Origin: Gammaproteobacteria bacterium
GTDB lineage: Bacteria; Pseudomonadota; Gammaproteobacteria; Ga0077536
Direction of reading: 5' to 3'
Assembly: GCA_030639105.1 (NCBI GenBank)
Contig: DAOWDI010000148.1
Span: 1-7,183, forward strand
DNA length: 7,183 nt
Under the pieces are notes generated by a model. That model was not told where the DNA came from and ran no database searches. It saw nothing but the letters and a program-made list of their open reading frames with translations. Position 1 is the stretch's first letter. The number at the start of each line of letters is the position of its first letter. Made by a program: the position numbers and the translations under genes. Below, piece after piece: positions 1 through 5,865 of the stretch.

Positions 1-26
1 CTAACGAGATAGAGAAGGAGCAACGA

Positions 27-494
27 ATGGCACGTGGAGTAAACAAAGTCACACTGATCGGCAACCTTGGCGCCGATCCGGAAATCCGCTACACGAACAG
101 TGGCAGCGCGGTAGCGAATATTCGACTGGCCACCGCCGAGAGTTGGCGCGACAAGGAAACGGGCGAAACCCAAGAACGTACCGAATGGCATCGCATCGTA
201 TTTTTCAGCCGCCTCGCCGAAATCGTTGGTGAGTACTTGAAGAAGGGCTCTCAAGTCTACATCGAGGGGCGACTGCAAACACGTAAATGGCAAGACCGCG
301 ACGGCCACGATCGCTATACGACCGAGATTGTCGCCAATGACATGCAGATGCTCGGCTCACGCGGGGGCAGCTTCGAAACCGCCACGGAACCCAGTGGAGT
401 CAGTGAACCACCACCCAGTGAAGTCAGCGAACCCAAGTCACAGGGTGCGCCCGAACCGCCGATGGCCGATTTCGACGACGATATTCCGTTCTAG
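27..494 (+). CDS. ssb: Single-stranded DNA-binding protein SSB
   Basis: Encodes a complete 155-residue SSB, which coats single-stranded DNA as a tetramer during replication, recombination and repair in the cytoplasm. The N-terminal OB fold covers about residues 4-110, opening with [17 protein letters not shown]. The residues known to stack on DNA in E. coli SSB are present at the same numbers: W40, W54, F60 and W88. A proline, serine and glutamate-rich disordered linker (about 115-145) leads to the acidic tip DFDDDIPF (148-155), which docks partner proteins such as helicases and polymerase subunits. The length is slightly below the 178 residues of E. coli SSB because the linker is short. The start is supported by AAGGAG at 15-20, six bases before ATG. 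The gene converges on the transporter gene, with 38 bases between their stops and no clear terminator. Its promoter lies outside the window. Confidence 0.98.
   Translation: MARGVNKVTLIGNLGADPEIRYTNSGSAVANIRLATAESWRDKETGETQERTEWHRIVFFSRLAEIVGEYLKKGSQVYIEGRLQTRKWQDRDGHDRYTTEIVANDMQMLGSRGGSFETATEPSGVSEPPPSEVSEPKSQGAPEPPMADFDDDIPF
390..437 (+). repeat. Imperfect 24-bp tandem duplication in the SSB linker
   Basis: Two adjacent 24-base units (390-413 and 414-437) share a 19-base core with two mismatches. They encode PSGVSEPP (residues 122-129) and PSEVSEPK (130-137) in the disordered linker. The unit is a multiple of three, so the duplication keeps the reading frame. It is probably a replication-slippage event in a region with little sequence constraint. 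Confidence 0.75.
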
Positions 495-532
495 GATCCC
501 GCGGTTTCCTCACCATCGGCGTGTCGTGCAAT

Positions 533-2752
533 CTACTTCCGATCAGCCGCACGTTTCAAATCCGCCACGACTTCGCGTTGCGCGCGCTGCCGTCGCGGCG
601 AGGAGGAGACTTCGCCGAAGTGCGACCACAGTCCGCGCCGCACATTTTCGGGTAACACGTTCTCCAGATACTCAAGTGCGGTGCCGCGCAGATTGCGATC
701 CGAACTCAAGACAGCGTGGTGCGATAACATCAACGCATCGCGATCCAAGGTGAGACTCAACAGCGTAAAAACGTGCTCCATGCTGTAATCGATACGGGGA
801 TCGCCGGTCAATGACGCCGATGCCATATCCGGCGGTACGTCGATATCCAACTCGAGGTCGCGCGATATCCACACCGCACGGTCGACGGAGACTTCCCGTT
901 CGACGGCAGCAAACACATCCGGCGGCGGGATCATCATATTCGCATCGCGCTCATTCATGCGCGCCAATGCCCGGGCGCAACTGTAGCGCACATTGAACTC
1001 CTCATCGTGCAAGCCCGAGAATAAGGTATCGACGGCGCGCGGATTATGCGTTACCTCGAGTACGCTCGGGATCCGCTGGCGTGCAAGCAACGGCATATCC
1101 GGGTCAAGTAATGCATCGCTCAAAGCCCCTATCGTTTGCGGCGCCTTCCAGCGCAATTCCATGCGGATATCTTCGGCGATCTCATCGTTGGCGAGCAACG
1201 GAATCAGGTAGGGCACTAACCGCACGTCGAGTATCGGACTCGACAGGCCGCGACGGATCCGCGCTGTACTGCCTGACATCAAATCGGCAACCGTGATACT
1301 GGTCCCCCGAACGACTTCGGGATCGACGCAATCACCGCTCATTTGTGCCGTATGAATGTCATCGGCGGTAATCGACTGACCAACACCGCCGCGCTCTTGT
1401 TTCATCTTGCGGATCTTGGCCATCAGGATCTCACGCTCACAGGCGCCTGACGCTTCGGCCAAGGTATGGCGCGTCGTCGCGTCGATGATTTCATCGTCAC
1501 TCAGCGAAATAGCGCCGTCACGCAGACTCGTTGCCAGTTGATCGACGTAACCGCGGTACAACCGGCGCACGACAACGAGCGTTATCACGGCGATGGCGAT
1601 GGCGATACCGATCACTGCCGTGGCTGGCAAATTGGGCGAGATTGCAAGCAGCACCAGCAGCATTCCACTGCCGAGCACATCACCGAGACGATCAGAGGCG
1701 ACGTCGATTATGGTTTTAGTCGGCCGTTTGGTCAGCGGCGGCAGCGGCGTATAAAGCAATTCGAAGGCGGACCGGAAAAATGAGTTCGTAAATACCATCT
1801 GGCCGGCGCGCAGGACAACGATCGACCAAAGCCTGGTCAACGCGGCGATGCTCAGCAGACCGCTCCCGAGCGCAACCGCGGGCATCACGGCGAGCGTTAT
1901 ACCGATGCCATAGCGCTTCAACAGGCGCGGGCCCAGAACGGACTGGATCACAAACGTCAGCACACCGACGGCGGCATAAAACTGGCCGAAGAAAACAACC
2001 AGATCTTCACTACTCGCGAGCCTCGAGGCGGCGGCGGACTTGAACGTATAATCCACCAACGCGGCCATGATGGCGGCGAGGACCATGAGCAGACCCATCA
2101 ACTGAAGGTAGCGATGGGTCAGCAGCAGCTTCAAGCCCGACTGCATCGTCGGTTTGGTTTCGCCGCGCGAACCACCTCGCGGATCGCCGACCGCCCGGAC
2201 CGTAAGAAAACATGCGAAATGCAGCCCACCGAGAACCAAGAGCATCGAGCGCACGTCGAGCGCTTCCGCAACCCCGCCGGCAAGAAGTCCCCCGAGTACG
2301 CCACCCAAGGTAGCGGCAGCGGCGACACGCGCGATCGTGTGCTTGGCCGTGTGCGGATCAAAACGCTCATTGATAACGGACCAGAATCCGCTGATGAGAA
2401 CTGCCCCGAATACCGCCATCTGGAGGTACAGCACGATAGCGACCTTGGCCGGCGCAATCCCATAGAGCCACCAGTTGCCGATGAATAGCAGCGTACTGAA
2501 TCCGAAAGCTGCCGGGATCACGTGTGATGGGCCATAGGTAACCAACAATCGCGACATTATGATCACCGCGATCATCGACAGGATCGCGGCGCCGATAACA
2601 ATCTTCGGCAGATCGGTTACGTCGTAGTGAGACAGGAATACCGCATCGCGCGTGGCCTTACCGGCGACCTGGTGTGCAATCATCAAGGTCGCCGAAGCGA
2701 GGGCGAAGCTTGTCGCGGTTCTCGTCCCGGCTTGATAGGCGTCGCGGATCAT
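533..2752 (-). CDS. ATP:ADP antiporter-like (TLC/Npt family) transporter with C-terminal HEAT repeats
   Basis: Encodes a 739-residue inner-membrane protein in two parts. Residues about 15-400 hold some twelve hydrophobic segments in a major-facilitator-like arrangement. Three stretches recall the nucleotide translocase (Tlc/Npt) family: GKATRDAVFLSHY (31-43), a loop and helix with INERFDPHTAKHTIAR near 127-142, and FELLYTPLPPLTKRPTKT (330-347). Residues about 400-739 are soluble and helical, with HEAT-like units around 509-565, 573-600 and 657-710. Classical Tlc proteins of Rickettsia and Chlamydia exchange ATP for ADP and lack this tail; HEAT-tailed relatives occur in free-living bacteria, where their substrates are mostly unknown. 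The basic and glycine-rich loop near 190-200 fits a cytoplasmic central loop. The ATG has only a weak upstream GAG, but the stop of a small upstream ORF lies 3 bases before it, suggesting translational coupling. The family call is firm; a nucleotide substrate is inference. Confidence 0.85.
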   Translation of the reverse strand: MIRDAYQAGTRTATSFALASATLMIAHQVAGKATRDAVFLSHYDVTDLPKIVIGAAILSMIAVIIMSRLLVTYGPSHVIPAAFGFSTLLFIGNWWLYGIAPAKVAIVLYLQMAVFGAVLISGFWSVINERFDPHTAKHTIARVAAAATLGGVLGGLLAGGVAEALDVRSMLLVLGGLHFACFLTVRAVGDPRGGSRGETKPTMQSGLKLLLTHRYLQLMGLLMVLAAIMAALVDYTFKSAAASRLASSEDLVVFFGQFYAAVGVLTFVIQSVLGPRLLKRYGIGITLAVMPAVALGSGLLSIAALTRLWSIVVLRAGQMVFTNSFFRSAFELLYTPLPPLTKRPTKTIIDVASDRLGDVLGSGMLLVLLAISPNLPATAVIGIAIAIAVITLVVVRRLYRGYVDQLATSLRDGAISLSDDEIIDATTRHTLAEASGACEREILMAKIRKMKQERGGVGQSITADDIHTAQMSGDCVDPEVVRGTSITVADLMSGSTARIRRGLSSPILDVRLVPYLIPLLANDEIAEDIRMELRWKAPQTIGALSDALLDPDMPLLARQRIPSVLEVTHNPRAVDTLFSGLHDEEFNVRYSCARALARMNERDANMMIPPPDVFAAVEREVSVDRAVWISRDLELDIDVPPDMASASLTGDPRIDYSMEHVFTLLSLTLDRDALMLSHHAVLSSDRNLRGTALEYLENVLPENVRRGLWSHFGEVSSSPRRQRAQREVVADLKRAADRK
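1589..1606 (-). repeat. Hexanucleotide repeat (GGCGAT)3 in a transporter helix
   Basis: Three perfect copies of GGCGAT on the plus strand read ATC GCC three times on the coding strand. They give Ile-Ala-Ile-Ala-Ile-Ala (residues 383-388) in the last membrane helix of the transporter. Gain or loss of a unit would be in frame. Confidence 0.8.
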
Positions 2753-2755
2753 CGT

Positions 2756-2956
2756 TCAGACTCGGCCGCATCTATCGATGGATGCATGACAATACCCGCT
2801 CAATCCCGCCAGGACGATGACCGAACGGACCCACGGACAGGGAAACCGCCCGGATCGGCAAAATTCGATAAGACGCGATCCGAAGGCCGCTTTGACCTGG
2901 AAATAAGTCGAGAGAATAAGGAAAATTCCGGCAAAATATGCGATGGAAGGCTTCAT
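2756..2956 (-). CDS. Possible small membrane or exported protein upstream of the transporter
   Basis: I do not recognise this ORF. From the chosen ATG (2954-2956) it encodes 66 residues. Residues 4-20 (SIAYFAGIFLILSTYFQ) are strongly hydrophobic after a lysine at position 2, like a signal peptide or membrane anchor. The rest is short, basic and has four cysteines (33, 40, 56, 63), with a second weaker hydrophobic stretch (about 44-54). The start was chosen because GGAG (plus-strand ctcc, 2961-2964) lies four bases upstream; a longer 83-residue version could begin at 3007, where no ribosome binding site is visible. The ORF is not a shadow of another gene, and its TGA is 3 bases before the transporter ATG, as in coupled gene pairs. 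It could still be a chance ORF in the 5' leader of the transporter mRNA. Confidence 0.35.
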   Translation of the reverse strand: MKPSIAYFAGIFLILSTYFQVKAAFGSRLIEFCRSGRFPCPWVRSVIVLAGLSGYCHASIDRCGRV

Positions 2957-3032
2957 CAGGCTCCAAGGTGCCGCCACGACGGACTTGTCACTCGGAAGTG
3001 GGTTCATGTAAATACTGAAAATTGTTGCCTAT

Positions 3033-3046
3033 ATCAGTGAACTGAT
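3033..3046. promoter_or_regulatory. 14-bp palindrome between divergent genes (operator candidate)
   Basis: ATCAGT-GA-ACTGAT is a dyad with two 6-base arms and a 2-base centre, too tight for a stable RNA hairpin but typical of a dimeric regulator's DNA site. It lies 17 bases before the hydrolase start codon and between the divergent hydrolase and transporter transcription units. Nearby AT-rich elements such as TTGCCT (3025-3030) and GATAAA (3047-3052) could be a weak plus-strand promoter with a 16-base spacer. That promoter would start transcription only a few bases before the ATG. The regulator is unknown. Confidence 0.35.
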
Positions 3047-3063
3047 GATAAAGTTCGCCGCTT

Positions 3064-3960
3064 ATGGGGGGGTACCGTAGCATAATCGCGGCAGCTTTCG
3101 GGCTGTTGATTAATGGGTTGGTCTGGGCCGACGGGTTCGACGGGCAGCCATTGCTGCGCGAGAGCTTCGACCCGGCGCTCCAGCATGCTGTCGAAAACCG
3201 CATTGCGGAACTCGGACTGGCCGACGCCTCCAACCGTCGCGATCTGTGCCTCACTTTGGTCGACATCAGCGATATGAGTGACCCGCGGGTGGCGGCGATC
3301 AACGGGGACCATATGATGTACGCCGCGAGTCTCCCGAAAATCGGGATCCTACTCGGCGCCTTTGTCGAAATCGAGCGCGGTCGCCTCACGCTCGATGCAG
3401 AGACGACGGCTTCGTTGACCCGAATGATCCGCATGTCGTCCAACCTGGACGCAACGACGATGCTAAATCGCGTCGGCAAGCGCCGGGTCAACCAAATCCT
3501 GCGCTCCGAGCGCTTCCGTCTCTACGATCCCCTGGTCAACGGCGGTTTGTGGGTCGGTAAAGAATATGCAACGGGCAGCGCCTTCCAGAGGGATCCGCTG
3601 CATAACATTTCGCATGGCGCGACGGCTCTGCAAACAGCCCGTTTCTACTATCTGCTAGAGACCGGGCAGTTGGTGAATCCGCGGCTGACGCGGGTCATGA
3701 AGGAAATGCTGTCAAAACCGGGCATAGAGCATAAGTTCGTCAAGGGGCTAGCCAACCGGGACGGCATCAAGATCTACCGCAAGTCAGGAACCTGGCGGCA
3801 ATGGCATGCCGACAGCGCCATCATCGAGGTCATCGGCGGTTATCGTTATATCCTGACGGCGCTGGCCAACGACAGTCGCGGTGGACAGTGGCTGGCCCGC
3901 ATCGCCGCATCGCTGCACGGTCTCGTCGTGCCAACCCAACTCGCATCGACTCATCTCTAG
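3064..3960 (+). CDS. Secreted class A beta-lactamase-fold serine hydrolase
   Basis: Encodes 298 residues with a signal peptide (hydrophobic about 6-20, likely cut after VWA at 22), so the mature enzyme should be periplasmic. The three active-site signatures of the beta-lactamase/PBP superfamily occur in order: SLPK (S89 nucleophile, K92), SSN (125-127, the SxN/SDN motif) and KSGT (240-243, the KTG motif). The length fits class A enzymes. The omega loop that carries the deacylating Glu166 in true class A beta-lactamases is not recognisable as ExxLN; E167 in GLWVGKEY is near the expected place but in another context. It may therefore act on peptidoglycan or an ester rather than on beta-lactams. 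No good Shine-Dalgarno precedes the ATG, which lies at the edge of a run of seven G. The gene is followed after 144 bases by an LplT-like gene on the same strand. The fold is near certain; the substrate is unknown. Confidence 0.85.
   Translation: MGGYRSIIAAAFGLLINGLVWADGFDGQPLLRESFDPALQHAVENRIAELGLADASNRRDLCLTLVDISDMSDPRVAAINGDHMMYAASLPKIGILLGAFVEIERGRLTLDAETTASLTRMIRMSSNLDATTMLNRVGKRRVNQILRSERFRLYDPLVNGGLWVGKEYATGSAFQRDPLHNISHGATALQTARFYYLLETGQLVNPRLTRVMKEMLSKPGIEHKFVKGLANRDGIKIYRKSGTWRQWHADSAIIEVIGGYRYILTALANDSRGGQWLARIAASLHGLVVPTQLASTHL
3066..3072 (+). repeat. Run of seven G at the hydrolase start codon
   Basis: The G of the start codon begins a G7 homopolymer coding for M-G-G. A second ATG at 3045-3047 is out of frame with the hydrolase by one base and ends at TAG 3078-3080 after 11 codons. 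Loss of one G would join it to the hydrolase frame and give an N-terminus beginning MIKFAAYGGYRS. The tract is either a slippage site or a spot prone to homopolymer sequencing error. Confidence 0.7.
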
Positions 3961-4085
3961 CTCAACCAATCGCAGCCGGAAATAGCAACGACCGGCGCCG
4001 AATTCCACGGAACCATCGAGGGCTAACCCGTTCGGATCTTCGGCCCACACCGATCAGCTAAGGATTGCGGTATGCGTGCGTAGGC

Positions 4086-4096
4086 GATCCGGGATC
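4086..4096. promoter_or_regulatory. GATCCGGGATC palindrome in front of the LplT-like gene
   Basis: This perfect 11-base palindrome contains two GATC sites 7 bases apart and ends 8 bases before the start codon, where a Shine-Dalgarno would be expected and none is seen. It could be a protein-binding or methylation-sensitive site. Given the general excess of GATC in the window, it may also be chance. Confidence 0.2.
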
Positions 4097-4104
4097 AGCG
4101 GATA

Positions 4105-5418
4105 ATGAACCAGTTTCAACTGCTCGGTACGCGACGCTTCCTTCCTTTATTCGCCGTGCAATTTCTCGGCGCATTTAACGATAACGTATTCCGATTTGCT
4201 CTCATCATTTTTATTACGTTTAGGTTAGCCGAAAAAACCGGCATCGATACGCGATCTCTCATCGTGATCAGCGGCGGGATCTTTATTCTGCCTTTTTTCC
4301 TCTTCTCTTCACTCGCCGGCCAGATTGCCGACAAGTACGAAAAATCCGGGATTATCCGCCGTGTAAAGTTTGTCGAGATCATCGTTATGGGTCTGGGGGC
4401 AATCGGCTTCTCGATCGAGAGCGCCGAATTCCTATTTGTCGTTTTGTTCCTGATGGGTACTCAGTCGACGTTTTTCGGCCCGCTTAAATATGGAATTCTT
4501 CCGCAGCACTTAGCAGAGAAGGAACTCACCGGCGGCAATGGACTCATTCAGATGGGTACCTATGCGGCAATCTTGATGGGTGCGATTGCCGGTGGCATGC
4601 TAGCCGCGCTCGAGGGCTTTGGACCCACACCCGTGGTCTCATGCGTCGTAGCGCTGGCATTCGCCGGATGGTTGTGCGCGTGTGCGATCCCCAATGCCGG
4701 TGCATCCGATACGACGATCGTCATCAACTGGAATCTGCCGCAGGCGACATTCCGTCTTCTGCGTTATGCGGCGGGCAATAGCGAGATCCTGACCTTGGTG
4801 TTGACCATCTCCTGGTTCTGGTTCTTAGGCGCAACCTTTTTGAGTATGGTACCAAGCTATGGAAAGGAGCTCCTCGGCGCGGACGAACAGGCGGTAACGA
4901 TGATGAACGCGGCGTTCACCATCGGGATCGGTATCGGCTCGATCCTATGCGAACGCTATTCACGCGGCCGCATCGAACTTGGGCTGGTGCCCATCGGTTG
5001 TATTGGGATCTCGGTGTTCGCGGCCGATATTTTCTTTGCTGGGAAGCCCGAGACGACGGCCGTGATACTCACCCTTAAAACCATGCTGACGCATCCGCCG
5101 GCGCTACGAGCCTTCGCCGATCTAACGCTTATCGGGGCATTTGGGGCCATGTTCATCGTACCGTTGTACGCGGCCCTACAGGCTCGCGTACAGAGAGCTC
5201 ATTGTGCCCGGGTCATTGCAGCTCTGAACGTGACGAATGCTCTTTTTATGGTCTTCTCAGCCGCGTTCACCGTCTTTCTCTACCGTTTCCAAGTGACGAT
5301 ACCCAGCATCTTTGGTACGGTCGCGATCCTTAACCTGATAGCGATGTTGGGTGCGGCAGCGATGCTGCCGGAATTCGCCGTGCGTGCCAGATCTCTTTTA
5401 TTGCGTCGCAACATTTGA
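4105..5418 (+). CDS. LplT-like MFS transporter (putative lysophospholipid flippase)
   Basis: Encodes a 437-residue inner-membrane protein with about twelve hydrophobic segments. Family signatures include FLGAFNDN (20-27), the MFS loop 2-3 stretch AGQIADKYEKSG (71-82), FFGPLKYGILP (123-133) and LTGGNGLIQMGTYAAIL (141-157). In E. coli, LplT moves lysophosphatidylethanolamine inward across the inner membrane for re-acylation by Aas. In many proteobacteria this domain is the N-terminal part of a fusion with a PlsC acyltransferase and an acyl-ACP synthetase, and this sequence resembles that version. Here it ends cleanly after the transporter, and no acyltransferase follows. An in-frame TAG at 4081-4083 and no other ATG fix the start at 4105, though no clear ribosome binding site precedes it. 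The first 180 or so coding bases are AT-richer than the window, explained by Phe and Ile-rich helices. The family is secure; the lysophospholipid substrate is inferred. Confidence 0.87.
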   Translation: MNQFQLLGTRRFLPLFAVQFLGAFNDNVFRFALIIFITFRLAEKTGIDTRSLIVISGGIFILPFFLFSSLAGQIADKYEKSGIIRRVKFVEIIVMGLGAIGFSIESAEFLFVVLFLMGTQSTFFGPLKYGILPQHLAEKELTGGNGLIQMGTYAAILMGAIAGGMLAALEGFGPTPVVSCVVALAFAGWLCACAIPNAGASDTTIVINWNLPQATFRLLRYAAGNSEILTLVLTISWFWFLGATFLSMVPSYGKELLGADEQAVTMMNAAFTIGIGIGSILCERYSRGRIELGLVPIGCIGISVFAADIFFAGKPETTAVILTLKTMLTHPPALRAFADLTLIGAFGAMFIVPLYAALQARVQRAHCARVIAALNVTNALFMVFSAAFTVFLYRFQVTIPSIFGTVAILNLIAMLGAAAMLPEFAVRARSLLLRRNI

Positions 5419-5445
5419 GACTTAGCTGCCCACGGACCCAACGCC

Positions 5446-5454
5446 TGATACACT
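5446..5454 (+). promoter_or_regulatory. Possible extended -10 promoter for the lipoprotein gene
   Basis: TG-A-TACACT fits an extended -10 element (TGn plus a hexamer matching TATAAT at four of six positions), with no convincing -35. It lies 39 bases before the lipoprotein ATG, between the LplT-like stop and the ribosome binding site. It would allow the lipoprotein to be transcribed separately. A four-codon reading frame (ATG 5466 to TAG 5480) sits just downstream. Confidence 0.25.
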
Positions 5455-5493
5455 ATACGGTTTACATGAAGATCAACTAGGGGAGACAGTTTA

Positions 5494-5805
5494 ATGAAAA
5501 CCATGCAAATCATCCTGCTGATGGCCGCGAGCCTGCTGGTGGGGGCCTGCGGTAAAGACGACGGTGGGCAAAAGCAAGGAGCGGCGCCGACCACTCCCAC
5601 CGCACCGACAGGATCGGCCTCCGCCCCGGCGGCAATGCCAAGTGCCACACGCTACATCGACCACACCAAGGATGAGGTAGAGTTTCGTTTAAAGGCATCC
5701 TTAGCCGGCCTTGAGTCGCTGCTCGAGGATGTCTCGGATTCGGAACAAGTGGCGATGATCAAAAAGGATATCGCGACCTTACAAGCCAAGCTAGCGGACC
5801 TGTAG
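5494..5805 (+). CDS. Small lipoprotein of unknown function
   Basis: Encodes a 103-residue protein with a lipoprotein signal peptide: basic start (MKTM), hydrophobic core 6-16 and lipobox V-G-A-C ending at C19, so the mature protein should be lipid-anchored at its N-terminal cysteine. Residues after the cysteine are KDD; an aspartate directly at +2, the classic inner-membrane retention signal, is absent (+2 is G), so outer-membrane delivery is plausible. A flexible Pro, Ala, Thr and Ser-rich tether (about 29-50) leads to an amphipathic helical end (about 57-103, with heptad-like leucines) that could form a coiled coil. AGGGGAG at 5479-5485, eight bases before ATG, is one of the two best ribosome binding sites in the window and supports this start over the Met at position 4. 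I do not recognise the family. It follows the LplT-like gene by 75 bases and ends before a hairpin. Confidence 0.85.
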   Translation: MKTMQIILLMAASLLVGACGKDDGGQKQGAAPTTPTAPTGSASAPAAMPSATRYIDHTKDEVEFRLKASLAGLESLLEDVSDSEQVAMIKKDIATLQAKLADL

Positions 5806-5835
5806 ACACGGTGGCCGAGCGGAACAGTTGATCGG

Positions 5836-5859
5836 AGCCTCCGGGCGCTGCCGGAGGCT
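5836..5859. terminator. Hairpin between convergent lipoprotein and lon genes
   Basis: A perfect 9-bp GC-rich stem (AGCCTCCGG / CCGGAGGCT) with a 6-base loop lies 30 bases after the lipoprotein stop and 6 bases after the lon stop on the other strand. On the plus strand it is followed by a loosely T-rich tract (5861-5871), so it may end lipoprotein transcription. On the minus strand no T-run follows, so for lon it would act mainly as a 3'-end stabilising structure or a weak terminator. Confidence 0.7.
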
Positions 5860-5865
5860 GTGTGA

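Noticed and set aside
328..753. A 141-codon plus-strand frame overlapping the ssb end and the transporter 3' end
   Set aside because: It is a shifted-frame shadow of ssb and an antisense shadow of the transporter, with an arginine-rich, non-protein-like composition.
2131..2463. A 110-codon frame on the same strand inside the transporter
   Set aside because: It is a frame-shifted shadow; the transporter frame carries the family motifs through this region without interruption.
2627..3040. A 137-codon plus-strand frame covering the divergent gap
   Set aside because: Its start lies antisense inside the transporter gene, the product is Arg- and Ser-rich with no domain features, and no ribosome binding site precedes it.
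5810..5822. GGTGGCCGAGCGG resembles the 5' part and D-arm of a serine or leucine tRNA
   Set aside because: No T-arm (GGTTCGA-type), anticodon arm or acceptor pairing follows; the downstream dyad is the terminator-like hairpin.
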